A DNA stretch of 64,000 bases, taken from the NCBI GenBank assembly GCA_028564925.1, contig CM053031.1:98816888-98880887 (forward strand), in the 5' to 3' direction. The position numbers were made by a program, and so were the translations under genes. The notes under the pieces were generated by a model, which was not told the origin of the DNA, did no database searches, and was given only the letters and a program-made list of their open reading frames with translations. Of the stretch, positions 44,586-55,726 are shown piece by piece (the stretch's first letter is position 1; every line of letters starts with the position of its first letter). This DNA comes from Lithobates sylvaticus (lineage: Eukaryota; Chordata; Amphibia; Anura; Ranidae).

Positions 44586-45650
44586 GAAAAAAAAGCTAGT
44601 AGTATGTATGAGGATTTAGGAAAGGGACTGGAAAATGAAGGTACCATTTATAAGTTTTTATGCTAAAAATAAAATTTCCTAAATGGAACACCAGTCTGTT
44701 ATGGAACTTATGCTGCAGCCAGGCCAAGACAGATTAATTCATTCCCAATGCAGAGCAGGATACTTCAGTAGTGCTGCACATAGTAAACCTCAGTAAGAGA
44801 TAAGTGTTTTTTGGGTGAAAAACCAAAGTCTGTTACAGAGAGATTTTTATGATTATTTGCAACATCATCAAATCACTCCACTACCAGTTCAGTTTTGGTG
44901 GGGGACACCATGCAGATTCACTGTATTATGTTTATGTCCCTCTGAAGGTGGTTACCAAGAAAATGTTGGTCCATTCTGGCACAGAAACACATTCCTTTAA
45001 AAAGGAAAAACCCACTAGATTTCCTTCCAAGAAGGTTATATAGTCAGTTACAGGACCTTTATTACTTAATAGATAATACTCGTGAAAGAGACTTATTATA
45101 GTTGCTGTCTAGTTTTGTGTGGTCTATATGTGATGCTCTGCGCTTGGATAATTTACCGCTCTCAGCTGTGTCACATTTACTAGAGGACAGTCTGTTTTCA
45201 TTTCCCAGCTGTGCATTGTGCAGACATCTGCCTGTGTGTGATTTATCACTCTCTGAAGGTTCTCTTGCCTCTAGGCCATTCTGAAACTTGGGAATCTTAG
45301 CAGCATAATCTTCCACACTGGGTTCCAAATGATCAGGACGTTTATGTGTGTTAAGTTGCAGGGCAGCAGAGCCCTATGAGACTTAAGGGCTCGCTATGTC
45401 CTTGAGCTGTGGATACAAGACAGATGATCTGCTTTCTTTAGTATAGGTAGTAAATAAATGCCTATACTTTCTCCTGTGTACTCTGCAACTTCTGCAAGTC
45501 TATTATTACTAGAATAGGCAGACACTGAAAAGTAGTAAGTCTTATTACTACTTACTGACTTCTTTTTCAGTTTAGTTTAAGTTTAGTCTTCTCTTGTTGA
45601 TTAATATAGAACTTTAAAGGGCAGTGTTTACCAAACAGCTAAATTCACAA
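44586..45650. other. No gene seen
   Basis: Ordinary AT-rich DNA. I see no splice-bordered open segment in the phase required to continue the gene. Confidence 0.55.
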
Positions 45651-46127
45651 TTAAAGTGGATGTAAACCCTCACATATACCCAGTGAAGTGAACAGCCTCA
45701 GATGATACACAGGGATAAAACAATATATATATATATATACTGTATATATGTGCTGTCTTCACCTTTATATACTGTTTAGAAAGTGCACGTCCTGTTAGAT
45801 TTTTCACTTCCTCATTCATCTGTAGGAGTGGATTATTGCTAGACACTGTGAGACAGCTGATTGGAGAAAAGGCGCACACACCCCCTCTCCACACATGCAG
45901 AGCGTGCCTGTGAATAGTTTAGCAGTCTGCTAATCTATTTATATCACCCTCCCCCAACACACACTTCAGGCTCACCTCTCAGGGAGCTTGTCAAAAAGTA
46001 TCAGGCTGTTAACAGAGGAACGGAGCAGGACAAAGCTACGGGTCATAGTGTTTTGAAGAGAGATAAGAAAACACTGCAAATATGTGTTCAGCTCAAATTT
46101 CATGAATTAAGTTTACATACACTTTAA
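45651..46127. mobile_element. TTAA inverted-repeat element (TTAAAGTGGATGTAAAC)
   Basis: The left end is TTAAAGTGGATGTAAACCCT and the right end is AAGTTTACATACACTTTAA, whose complement is TTAAAGTGTATGTAAACTT. It is 477 bp and non-coding. Its right TTAA is also the left TTAA of the next element. Confidence 0.85.
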
Positions 46128-46442
46128 CCACTAGCCAACTAGCTGCCACAGTTATACTGCGGCAGGTTTGCACGGCTGTACGTCGCTCCTTTAAGACGTC
46201 TCAGCCAGTGCGCGTTCCCGGCAGGCGGGATGACTGCTGGGCACCCGCGATCGCTTGTGACAGAGCGAGAACTGGGATCTAAAGACACAAATCCCCGTTC
46301 TCTCAGAGGAGAGGAGACAGATCGTGTGTTCATACTAAGTATGAACACTGATCAGTCTCCTCCCTTAGTCAGTCCCATCCCCCCTACAGTTAGAAACACA
46401 CTGAGGAAACACAGTTAACCCCTTGATCACCCCTAGTGTTAA
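46124..46442 (+). mobile_element. TTAA element (subfamily 1), 5' part, cut by the LINE
   Basis: TTAACCACTAGCCAACTAGC, GTTATACTGCGGCAGG, CCCGCGATCGCTTGTGACAG and GAAACACAGTTAACCCCTTG follow the 5' part of copy D (4939). The match stops near 46442 (consensus GTTAACCCCTTCC becomes GTTAAGCTCCCC), where the LINE 5' UTR begins. The remaining 3' part is not seen after the assembly gap. Confidence 0.7.
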
Positions 46443-46659
46443 GCTCCCCTAGTCCTAAGCTCCGGCCGTTCAGGCCTTTCAGGCCCACCAGCCTTCCAGC
46501 CTTCCCTGGACCCCCATCAGCCTTGTACCGGCATCCGGCCCCCACCCTTCAGGCACGGGGACCGGGTACACGACCCCCCGGCCCCCCACACACCTTCTCG
46601 CGGCATCCATCACCGCCGCACGCACCGTAGCCCGCCAGGCAGCCTACCCGCCGGGCAGG

Positions 46660-47210
46660 CCTCCAGGAAACACCGCGGCTTTGGCCTAGCCGGCCGGCGC
46701 CGTGTCACTGACCTAACCAGTGCCCCATCCATCGACCCCACTGCGGATCCCGCAGGCCCCGAAGTCCCCCGCAACCCATTGGCACCTTCTCGCGCCGGCC
46801 GCGACCGCCCATCAGGCAGCAGCATCCAGGCAAGCCCCCGGCTCCGGCCTAGTCCCGGCCGAAGTCGGCCATCTGCTTCCCCACTCGCCTATCCAGGAGG
46901 ACCCCAGTCCGTGCCCACCAATCCGGACCCCACTGCGGTTCCCGTGGGCCCCTGCAACCTACCGGCCCCTCACCTCCCCTGCACCGACCACTGCCCCCTC
47001 CGGGCATCAGCTGATAGGAGAGTCCCCGGCTTCGGCCTAGTCCCGGCCATCCGCCTCCCCCATCGCCTCTCCAGCCCTCTTCTCTGGTCCAACTGGGCTG
47101 CGGCGAGTCCCCCCCCCTTGCCTCCAAGCCCTCCAGCCCTGCAACACTCACTGCAGAACCGGGAGCCATCAGAGCCAGGTCAGGCAGCAGATTGGGCCTA
47201 GTCCGGCGGC
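46660..47210 (+). promoter_or_regulatory. GC-rich LINE 5' UTR with repeated units
   Basis: CGGCTCCGGCCTAGTCCCGG (46838) recurs as CGGCTTCGGCCTAGTCCCGG (47024) and, more diverged, as CGGCTTTGGCCTAGCCGG (46675) and TTGGGCCTAGTCCGGC (47194). Spacing is about 165-190 bp. Repeated ACCCCACTGCGG(A/T)(T/C)CCCG lies between. Tandem 5' units act as promoters in several LINE families, so a promoter role is inferred. CpG is frequent here, unlike the surroundings. Confidence 0.5.
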
Positions 47211-47604
47211 CATCTTGGTACACCCTGCTACTACAAGGACATCCCCAGGACCTCCCGGACCCCCCAGCAGATACTTCGGGCACTCCTTCCACCACAGGTC
47301 AGTACCCCAGGTGGGGTTACATCCACAGCCGCCATCGCCTCGGTTCTAGTTTGATAGACGAGGAAGAAACCGGCTGCGGAGGAGACTCATCCCACCTTAT
47401 CCCACCCCCCCTGCTTATCCTTCCCTCCTTTCGGCAGGCCGGCGTGCCCACCCCTTTCAGCACACCCCTACCCAGCAACCGGACTTCATCGCAGACGCAC
47501 CAGGCAACACAGCAAGCGCTTCAGGGAGTATCTCCTAACAGGTAAGCTTTCAGGTCCCCCCCCCCCCCACTAGCAGTTGATCCAGGGTACTGCGGTCCGA
47601 CCGC

Positions 47605-47715
47605 CTCTTGGGGTCAGGAAGGAATTTTTTTCCCACTCGCTGAGCAATTGGCCAGCACAGGGGTTTTTCGCCTTCCTCTGGATCAACGAGAGGGCAGTAG
47701 GTTCAACAGGCCCCC
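47605..47715 (+). repeat. CR1-3'UTR-like passage inside the LINE 5' UTR
   Basis: GGTCAGGAAGGAATTTTTTT ... GGGGTTTTTCGCCTTCCTCT ... GGATCAAC ... TAGGTTCAAC matches, in order and spacing, the complement of the CR1 3' UTR at 1065-1145. Either a CR1 tail was captured into this LINE's 5' UTR or it is a nested fragment. Confidence 0.7.
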
Positions 47716-47858
47716 ATCACCCCTACAGGAACTATTCGCTCCAACTAAGCAACACACCGCAGCTGTCATCAGCAGCATTCGTCTGGTCTAGGATCCCTCG
47801 CGACAAGCAGAGGCAGCCGGAACAGCCAGGAACCTACTACCCAACCAAACCAAGTCCT

Positions 47859-48075
47859 CACACATAGGGCTCCACACAATCAACTTGCTGGCTTTAGTCT
47901 ACGCGGCGGCAAGTTTGATGCCCGGACTGATAACAGGACTAACCCGGATACGGATCAGGATCAGCATCTTCACACATAGGGCACCACACGATCAACTTGC
48001 TGGCTTTAGTCTATGCGGCGGCAAGTCTGATACCTAGACTGATAACAGGACAGACCCGGATCCGGATCATCAGCT
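47859..48075 (+). repeat. 112-bp tandem duplication
   Basis: CACACATAGGGCTCCACACA (47859) and CACACATAGGGCACCACACG (47971) start two copies that both continue with ATCAACTTGCTGGCTTTAGT and GGACTGATAACAGGAC-like text. The period is 112 bp, just upstream of the endonuclease frame. Confidence 0.9.
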
Positions 48076-48111
48076 CAGTCATCCCAGGATCATTAACTTC
48101 ACCCTCTGGCC

Positions 48112-49170
48112 ATGTGCTACTTTAAATATTCAGCAGAAGTCCTCCACAGATTAAGAAACTCCACCGCAACATTGCCAGCTCCCATTCAAAAAATTCCACG
48201 AAAAGAACATCTATTAAAGACCGACCTACAATCAACCTGCAAAAACAGGAAGATACCAACCCAACCACAACAATTAACATGCGCCATGATCAACACCAGA
48301 TCTGCAGCCAAACACAGACTAGAAGTACACGACTTCATCACCCAAAACAATATAGACTGCCTCTTCATCACGGAAAGCTGGCTAACGCCCGACTGTAACA
48401 CCATCCGCACCGAATTGGTGCCGGAGAACTACAGGATCCTAACCGAACATCGGATAGGAAAAAAAGGAGGAGGCCTAGCAGTGATTTTTAAATCGCACCT
48501 GGCGCTCACCAAACCAATCTTACAGAACCCAGTGCCTTTTATGGAAACACTGACACTACATCTTCAATCAACACCCCATGACACCACCCACATTCTACTT
48601 TGCTATAGACCACCAGGACCAAAGACCAATCTGCTCACACCCCTCACGGAGTTTATCTCAATACACACACTGAAATCCAAAAACCTCCTGGTACTTGGAG
48701 ACTTCAACCTCTGGGCAAACTCTACCCAAGACCCTATCGCGTCCGCCTGCATCAGCCAACTGGAAGAACTGGGTCTCCAGCAACTGATAAAGACCCCCAC
48801 ACACGGATCAGGACACACTCTGGACCTCATCTTCAAACAAAATCTGGACATCAACACAGTAGACAACATACCACTACCATGGACGGATCACCACGCCATC
48901 AAATTCAAAAGCTCCACCAACACCACCCACCATAAAATACAGACACACTGCAACAACAACTCCATTGGACCTAGCCAAATATACACGCACTCCGAGTCCT
49001 TCAAAACCATCTTATCAAACAAAAGAGCAACTCGAAAATGTAACCACGTCATCGAGCAAATACTGCTCAGCTCCCTATACAAGGTAAGTACTACACATCA
49101 GCAGACTCAGTGCTCCAAAACCAATAACTCATCATCCATACGAGAAAAACAGATGTTCAACACGCGCTAG
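48112..49170 (+). CDS. LINE APE-type endonuclease (N-terminal part of ORF2)
   Basis: A 352-codon open frame with the apurinic-endonuclease-like fold used by CR1/L2 LINEs to nick target DNA: Asn in CAMINTRSA (N61), Glu in LFITESWL (E88), KGGGLAVIFK (118-127), Tyr in LLCYRPPG (Y165), LVLGDFNLW (D197, N199), HTLDLIF (235-241) and WTDHH (D259, H260). All key catalytic positions are present. The reverse transcriptase should follow in the same frame, but the frame ends at 49170, so this is a truncated product. The true start may be the internal Met at residue 59 (MINTRSAAKHR) or upstream. The fairly intact endonuclease contrasts with the badly broken part after it. Confidence 0.85.
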   Translation: MCYFKYSAEVLHRLRNSTATLPAPIQKIPRKEHLLKTDLQSTCKNRKIPTQPQQLTCAMINTRSAAKHRLEVHDFITQNNIDCLFITESWLTPDCNTIRTELVPENYRILTEHRIGKKGGGLAVIFKSHLALTKPILQNPVPFMETLTLHLQSTPHDTTHILLCYRPPGPKTNLLTPLTEFISIHTLKSKNLLVLGDFNLWANSTQDPIASACISQLEELGLQQLIKTPTHGSGHTLDLIFKQNLDINTVDNIPLPWTDHHAIKFKSSTNTTHHKIQTHCNNNSIGPSQIYTHSESFKTILSNKRATRKCNHVIEQILLSSLYKVSTTHQQTQCSKTNNSSSIREKQMFNTR

Positions 49171-51375
49171 GCACAAGATACTCAGCAGAACGCAAACCAA
49201 AGAGCATGGAGAATATATCCACCAAGCGATAGCACACACTACAAAATACAAAACCACATCAATATTCAATTCGCTATCATCAACAGCAAAACAAACGTTT
49301 TCGCTAAATACCATCTCAGCGCCCTGAATTCGGCCCCGTACTTGTTAAAATAGTGCGCAGATATTACAATCATTAAGCCCGCTGACCTACCTGACCCCCC
49401 GCAGAATGATAACCCAAGAATGGCTGCCATTGACATTATCAGATTATTTTGCATACAGATAAAATCGACTACATGGCCAATAATACAATTGGACAGAATG
49501 ACGATCATCCAACGGCAGTCAACCAGAGCAAAAAGTCGATATCTAGCACCAAAACATCACCACAACCACACCAAAGTTGTCTCTCTGAGACCAATTACCA
49601 CGGATACTACAAAAAACATCATTTATAAATCACAGAGGGACTAGCACATCCACGCGATGTACACATCCCCACGAACAACTTCTGAAAGACAGACTCGACA
49701 CCTGACTCCGAGCACCATACGATTATACCACCTCTTACAATCAACTCGTGCAACAGAAGGGGATTGATTCCACGCGCTTCGCCCGTCAAACACAATGAGG
49801 CGTTGCCCAATACGCAAAATCAAAAGACTAAAAGAAACACGCAAGTCCTCGACACCCGGACCCCCCAACCACTGCCCCGCTGACCGTGAACAACAGTTAT
49901 GAATCAACACTCTTCCAAGATTATGGAGACATGCGTGGATAGAACAACGCTACACGCATCCTGGCTCTGGACACCACCACACATCCTGGAACCCGTTACA
50001 ACATCAGGTATATTCCCGCCCAGAGCCATAGGGTTACAGAATTCCGACTCCTGAAGATTTGGCAGATGCCCTTAGAGTCCAATACGGAGAAAAATTCTCA
50101 GGTTCACTTGACCTCATTGCAGCGTTTGATACATCGTGGACCCACAAATACGACTACGCGACACGCATCCGCCGCACCAGAATAGCAGGAGTCACCAATG
50201 GCTACAGATCGATGACAAAGGTGTCGTCAATTCCTTTCCTAGGACATCGCATCTCAGACAGTGAACACAAGGAGGTGTCACACCATCTTGAAACCCGGTG
50301 GGCCCGGCCATTCTCCGTGGAGTTTCCCTCACGGATCACCCTAGTCCCAATGCATACAATCAATACATATACAAGTCGCGCTCTAAGCCGCAAACTCACT
50401 CAGAAGAACAGGCACGCATAGCGTCCACTCGTTACGCCTCGACACTCAATCTATTATTTTCCGTATCACCCGGACCAAAAAGACCATCACTCAGCACTAA
50501 GGCCAAATGCCTCACTAGCGATACGACGACTAGGCTGCACTATAGCTCCCTCAAACTTAAATGAATCAAAAACGAAACTTCTCGTATTCTACATGCAAAT
50601 CATACAACCTCGACCCCCGAACCACCAGAGATCCCATGGACAACCCCTACTAATCGTTTAGGACCAGGACATTCCGCCCCAATGGGACCAAGGCCGTGAG
50701 TCTCCGATGTCATTGTTTTCGAATCAGAAAATGTCAATGATTATGGTCCAAATAGGAAGCAGCCATGGTCAGTCTGGTTCTCACACCATCTGCTCCGCCT
50801 GCTAACGCATACGGTCCCTCCCCTTTTCAACTCGCAAAAGGAGTGCGTAAAACGCAGTCGGGCAATATGCGAAAGATCTCCAGATCACATACTCGAATAT
50901 ACTCTACTCGACTAAGGGCTAACTCCGGAACTCCCTTACATCGGATTAACCCAAGATCAACTTGCGTTGCGCCTAGCTTACAACAGATGCTCAAAACTCG
51001 GCGGACTGGCGGCACATGCTGAATACCAGGAGAAATATAACAATAATCCCCTGGGTAATCCATCTCCTCCCCTTCCCTGAGAGGACCACCATTGGTAACA
51101 TTGTAAGGAATACGGGTCGCCAACGACTTGCCTCCCCAAATGACTGGAAGCCCCGAATACCTTCGCGAGAATAAAAAACACTCCACACCGATGGACTAGA
51201 TGGCTAATCAAAATTATCCTCTTTCTAAATCCCGTACAATCAAAGGGGGGGGACCGGAGAATCTCTTGCTCCACGGACCACGTCAATGGAAACGCTCTAC
51301 CAACCGACATTCGCATGGAAGAAAACCATCAGGCCTTCAGGAAGAAACTCAAGACCCACCTCTTCTAGAAGCTCA
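49171..51375 (+). pseudogene. LINE reverse-transcriptase region, frame-broken
   Basis: Recognisable islands are LDLIAAFDT near 50117, LKLNESKTKLLVFY near 50548-50590, and NALPTDIRMEENHQAFRKKL, KTHLF before a TAG near 51367. These correspond to the RT LDLSAAFD block, the region after YADD (LKLN..KT..L), and the C-terminal end. They lie in different frames, with many small indels between. The YADD block itself could not be found. Part of the damage may be sequencing error beside the gap. Confidence 0.7.
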
Positions 51376-51418
51376 ACAACCAATGCCAATACAGCGCCTT
51401 GAGGCGATTCAGTTCGCA

Positions 51419-51918
51419 NNNNNNNNNNNNNNNNNNNNNNNNNNNNNNNNNNNNNNNNNNNNNNNNNNNNNNNNNNNNNNNNNNNNNNNNNNNNNNNNNN
51501 NNNNNNNNNNNNNNNNNNNNNNNNNNNNNNNNNNNNNNNNNNNNNNNNNNNNNNNNNNNNNNNNNNNNNNNNNNNNNNNNNNNNNNNNNNNNNNNNNNNN
51601 NNNNNNNNNNNNNNNNNNNNNNNNNNNNNNNNNNNNNNNNNNNNNNNNNNNNNNNNNNNNNNNNNNNNNNNNNNNNNNNNNNNNNNNNNNNNNNNNNNNN
51701 NNNNNNNNNNNNNNNNNNNNNNNNNNNNNNNNNNNNNNNNNNNNNNNNNNNNNNNNNNNNNNNNNNNNNNNNNNNNNNNNNNNNNNNNNNNNNNNNNNNN
51801 NNNNNNNNNNNNNNNNNNNNNNNNNNNNNNNNNNNNNNNNNNNNNNNNNNNNNNNNNNNNNNNNNNNNNNNNNNNNNNNNNNNNNNNNNNNNNNNNNNNN
51901 NNNNNNNNNNNNNNNNNN
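51419..51918. other. Assembly gap, exactly 500 N
   Basis: A round-number gap placed where the LINE 3' UTR should end. The true length is unknown. Frames drawn across it are meaningless. Confidence 0.99.
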
Positions 51919-52269
51919 TGCCTCCAATTGCCGGACTGGGGGACCTGTCAGCATAGAATCATAGACTGTGTATCACCTTACACTGTCATCCTGGTTGGAC
52001 ATCAGGCTGAACCTTCTGTTATCATGTAAAGAGATTGAACACTTTACTTCCCTGCATGCCTTTGCTTGGCTACTCTTAGGGCTCCTTCACATGTGTAGAA
52101 GTAACTGTTGCTCCTCTGAAAAGATCCATGCTTGGATCGCTTTTCAGAGCTGTTTAAGAGGTGGCGAGGAGGCAATATGCCTCCTCACCACCTGATTTAA
52201 CCCAATAATTGCCATATGGTGGCCACATTTAACTACATTATTCTTTTTCCAATAAAAGCAACATGCTGT
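51919..52269. other. Right flank of the gap, no gene
   Basis: It does not continue the LINE tail or the interrupted TTAA element. 52075-52210 (GGGCTCCTTCACATGTGTAG, CTTTTCAGAGCTG) may be a short inverted-repeat element. Nothing further supported. Confidence 0.45.
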
Positions 52270-52669
52270 TTAACCAGTTCTATCAGTGCTGCCAAACAGT
52301 GCCACCTATTACTGTCCTCTATCAGTGACCATGTGTGCCACCGCATCAGTCCAGCCTATCAGTGCCCATCAGTGCAGCCTCATCAGTGCACATCAGTGAA
52401 GGAGAAAAACTACTTATTTGCTAAATTTAATAATAGAAGCTAAGCTTTTTTTTTAATTGTCAGTATTTTTTGTTTGTTTAGAAAAAAAAAAAAAAAACAG
52501 CGATGATTAAATACCACCACAAAGAAGCTTTGTGTGAAAAAAAAATGATAAAAATGTTACCTGGGTACAGTGTTGCATGACTGTGCAATTGTCATTCAAA
52601 GTGCGACAGCGCTGAAAGCTGAAAATTGGTCTGGGCAGGACAGGGGTGAAAGTGCCCTGTAGTGGTTAA
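52270..52669 (+). mobile_element. Short TTAA element (subfamily 2)
   Basis: It starts TTAACCAGTTCTATCAGTGC and ends GCCCTGTAGTGGTTAA. It has a short CAGTGCC minisatellite (52284-52400), GTGAAGGAGAAAAACTACTT, GATGATTAAATACCACCAC and TGCGACAGCGCTGAAAGCTG in family order. The 5' unique part is deleted, giving 400 bp against about 890 bp for the copy at 3703. Confidence 0.83.
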
Positions 52670-53373
52670 GCACAGCAACATAGCATAAAGCTGCTGTTGT
52701 GCCCATAAAAATGGTATTGTGTCCATATAGAATTTAAGATCTCCACTGGCTTAAGCCAATGCTGCACCATGCAGGAGTAGTTTTTTTTTGTAATTGATTG
52801 ATTGCCTAATTGTATGTTTATTTATACTTTCGCTTGCTGTGGTCACAGCATATTTTGCATGGTTTTGTATGTGGCTCAGGTTGCCACAGCAAAACCAGGT
52901 ACACCCCCCCCCCCACCCCCAAAAAAAAAAAGTGCCAAATGTGGCAGTGGAAGGGGAGATTGTTATCACGCTTTCTGTCATAATGATAAAGCCCCTCCCT
53001 TTCGTTAAATTGTCAAAAAAGTGCGTAGCATGGGTGACCTTAAAATAATGCACCCCCTGAAAAAAGTTCTGTGGAAGCCCATGCTTCCACCCCCAACTGC
53101 AAGTATAAATCAGGCCTTACTATTGCTTGGCTCACTAGCTCTGGAAATCTATTCCAAGAATCAAGTATTTTGGTAAAAAAAAAAGTCTAAGTTAGTTTTA
53201 AACTTTCCTCCTCTTAGTGTGAGGTCACTTCATGAAAAGAAAATTGGGGCTGCTACTGCCAATCGCCTGGCTGTGTTTGGTTTCAATTCCTTGAAAGTTG
53301 ACCTGACAAAGTGCAGTATGCAGTATGTGTCAGAATTCCTTATCTTTATATTTGTTCTAGGTCAGAGACTCAA
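52670..53373. other. No gene seen
   Basis: Mixed sequence with a C9/A12-type junction near 52907-52932. Overlapping frames on both strands at 52750-53050 have no family signature. Confidence 0.55.
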
Positions 53374-53552
53374 AGGGGCATATTCACTAAAATTGGTGCA
53401 CACAGAATCTGCGGCACCTGCATATTAACCAATCAGCTTCTAACTTCATCTTGTTCAATTAAGCTTTGACATTGAACCCTGCAAGCCGATTGGTTACTGA
53501 TCACAGCTGCACCAGAATCTGTGTGCTCCGGTTTTAGTAAATCTACCCCAAA
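53374..53552. mobile_element. Short fold-back MITE
   Basis: GGGGCATATTCACTAAAATT and TTTTAGTAAATCTACCCC are inverted ends. Inside, AACCAATCAGCTTCTAA mirrors GCAAGCCGATTGGTTA, and GTGCACACAGAATCTG mirrors CAGAATCTGTGTGC. About 180 bp and able to form one long hairpin. Confidence 0.8.
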
Positions 53553-53579
53553 GTATCAACATGATAGCCAGGAAATTGG

Positions 53580-53857
53580 CCATATTTGTCTGGGCTCACA
53601 CATATGCGAATTGGATGCATTTTCCCCGAACCTAATTTGCATTACAGGAGAGTGTGGCCGTCTCTTAATGGAGTCGGCTCACACAGCTCCAGGGTGGCCG
53701 CAGTCTTCATTTCAAAAGTGTCACACAGTCTTCTGGTCCGATTCAGGTGCAAATTCAGGCAAAATTGGGACCTGATTCGCACCTGAATCAGTGAACAGGG
53801 ACGTACTGGACCCCATGCGGTGAGCAGCGGCCACAGCATATTTGAACGGAGCCTTAA
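53580..53857 (-). mobile_element. Short inverted-repeat element, GGGTTCAC family, reversed
   Basis: The complement of the family at 38732: ATGCGAATTGGATGCATTTT, GAGTCGGCTCACACAGC, GATTCAGGTGCAAATTCAGG, and TTTGAACGGAGCCTTAA at the right end. The final TTAA is also the first TTAA of copy A. Confidence 0.7.
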
Positions 53858-54839
53858 CCACTTCAGCCCCGGACCAATTGGCAGCCAAAGGACCAGGCCC
53901 CTTTTTGCGATTCGGCACTGCGTCGCTTTAACTGACAATTGCGCGGTCGTGCGACGTGGCTCCAAAACAAAAATAGAGCTTTCTTTTGGTGGTATTTGAT
54001 CGCCCCTGCGGTTTTTATTTTTTGCGCTATAAACAAAAATAGAGCAACAATTTTGAAAAACAATGCAATATTTTTTGCTTTTTGCTATAATAAATATCCC
54101 CAAAAAATATATAAAAAAACATTTTTTTCCTCAGTTTAGGCCGATACGTATTCTTCTACATATTTTTGGTAAAAAATATCGCAATTAGCGATTATTGATT
54201 GGTTTGCGCAAAAGTTATAGCGTTTCCAAAATAGGGGATAGTTTTATAGCATTTTTATTAATATTTTTTTTTTACTAGTAATGGTGGCGATCAGCGATTT
54301 TTATTGTGACTGCGACATTATTCCGGACACATCGGACATTTTTGACACATTTTTGGGACCATTGTCATTTATACAGCAATCAATGCTATTTAAATGCATT
54401 GATTCCTGTATAAATGACAGTTGTAGTGAAAGAGTTAACCCCTAGGGGGAGGGGAGGGGTTATGGGCTGTGACGTGTGTGTGTTTTTTTTTACATCAGGG
54501 GGCGGGGCTGACGTCTGACGTCATTGATCGGCTTTCCCGATGACCGGGAACAGCCAATTAATGACAGGCAGAGTAGGAAGCGCGGGGAGAGGTTTGTTTA
54601 CACATACCTCTCCCCGTTCTTCAGCTCCGTGACCCGATCGCGGGACACCAGCGGCGATCGGGTCCGCTGGTCCCGCGGCCGGGTTCACGGAGCTCCCGAC
54701 CGGGTTGCGAGCGCGCCACTGGCGGCGCGCACGCGACCCACGGGCAGGCAATTACCAAATCACGTACAGGTACGTGATTTTGCCTGCCCGTGCCATTCTG
54801 CTGACGTATATATGCAGTGGGCGGTCGGGAAGCGGTTAA
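53854..54839 (-). mobile_element. TTAA element (subfamily 1), copy A, reversed
   Basis: TTAACCACTTCAGCCCCGGA at the left and GCGGTCGGGAAGCGGTTAA at the right. The inside, read on the minus strand, is the same as copy C (57007-58016) almost line by line: AATCACGTACCTGTACGTGA palindrome, GC-rich hairpin, TCTCCCCGCGCTTCCTAC, poly-A/T middle, AAATACCACCAAAAGAAAGC and the CCAATTGGTCCGGGGCTGAA end. 986 bp and non-coding. Confidence 0.92.
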
Positions 54840-54881
54840 AGGAGATGTCAGCCCCCATAATTGTCTAATGACACAGTCACT

Positions 54882-55726
54882 TTAACCGCTTACGGACCGC
54901 CCCACGTACTTTTACTGCGGCAGAGTGGTTTGTGCAAAATCACGTACCTGTACGTCGTGGCTTTTTCAGGGTCAGGGGTGCGCGCGCATGCCGCCGGCAA
55001 CCCGCTCCCACTGTAATGTATGTAAACAAGGCAGATCGCCATTCTGTCAGAGGGGAAGATGGAGGTCTTGTGTTTCTGCTAAGCAGGAACACAGATCTCT
55101 CTCTTATCCCAGTCAAAGCACCTCTCACACAGTTAGCAATCACTCTTTGATTTCCCCTGATGTTAACCCCTTCCCTGCCATTGTCATTCGTACAGTGACA
55201 GTGCATTCTTTTAGTACTTATCACTGTATTGGAGTCACTGGTCCCCAAAAAGTGTCACTTAGTGTCCGTTTTGTCTGCCGCAATGTTGCAGTCCCGCTTT
55301 ACATTACTAGTAAATATAAAAATGCCATAAAAATATCCCATAGTTTGTAGACACGATAACTTTTGCGCCAACCAATCAATATACGCTTATTGTGATTTTT
55401 TTTTACCAAAAACATGTAGCAGGATGCATCATTTTTGTTTTTTTTTTATTGGATATGTTTTATAGCAGAAAGTAAAAAAATATTTGTTTTTTTTTTTTCA
55501 AAATTGTCAGTCTTTTTTTGTTTATAGTGCAAAAAAATTAAAAACCGCAGAGGTGATAAAATACCACCAAAAGAAAGTTTTATTTGTGGGAAAACAAGTA
55601 TATCAATTTTGTTTGGGTACACGGTTGCATGAACGCACAATTACCAGTTAAAGTAGCGCAGTGCCAAATAGCAAAAAATGCTCTGGCCAGGAAGGGGGTG
55701 AAACCTTCCAGGGCTGAAGTGGTTAA
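54882..55726 (+). mobile_element. TTAA element (subfamily 1), copy B
   Basis: TTAACCGCTTACGGACCGCC at the left, CAGGGCTGAAGTGGTTAA at the right. It contains AATCACGTACCTGTACGTCG, GTTAACCCCTTCCCTGCCAT, TTGCGCCAACCAATCAATAT and GGTGATAAAATACCACCAA. It resembles copy D (4939) more than copies A and C. It lies only 42 bp from copy A. Confidence 0.9.

Larger units (their letters stand above)
46443..51418 (+). mobile_element. L2/CR1-type LINE, near full length, reaching an assembly gap
   Basis: Order: GC-rich 5' region with tandem units (46660-47210), a passage like a CR1 3' UTR (about 47605-47715), a duplicated 112-bp block (47859-48075), an open APE endonuclease frame (48112-49170), a frame-broken reverse-transcriptase region (about 50059-51375) and the C-terminal FRKKLKTHLF followed by a short 3' UTR GCGCCTTGAGGCGATTCAGT. 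The last bases before the Ns match the tail of the SINE at 23584. The element is on the + strand. The exact 5' end is inferred from where the TTAA element text stops. Confidence 0.8.

Noticed and set aside
46779-47295. GC-rich frames of 117-148 codons on both strands
   Set aside because: They lie in the CpG-rich LINE 5' UTR, overlap in several frames and lack known ORF1 motifs. An ORF1 role cannot be excluded but is unsupported.
51200-51964. Long frames across the N stretch
   Set aside because: They are open only because N cannot encode a stop.
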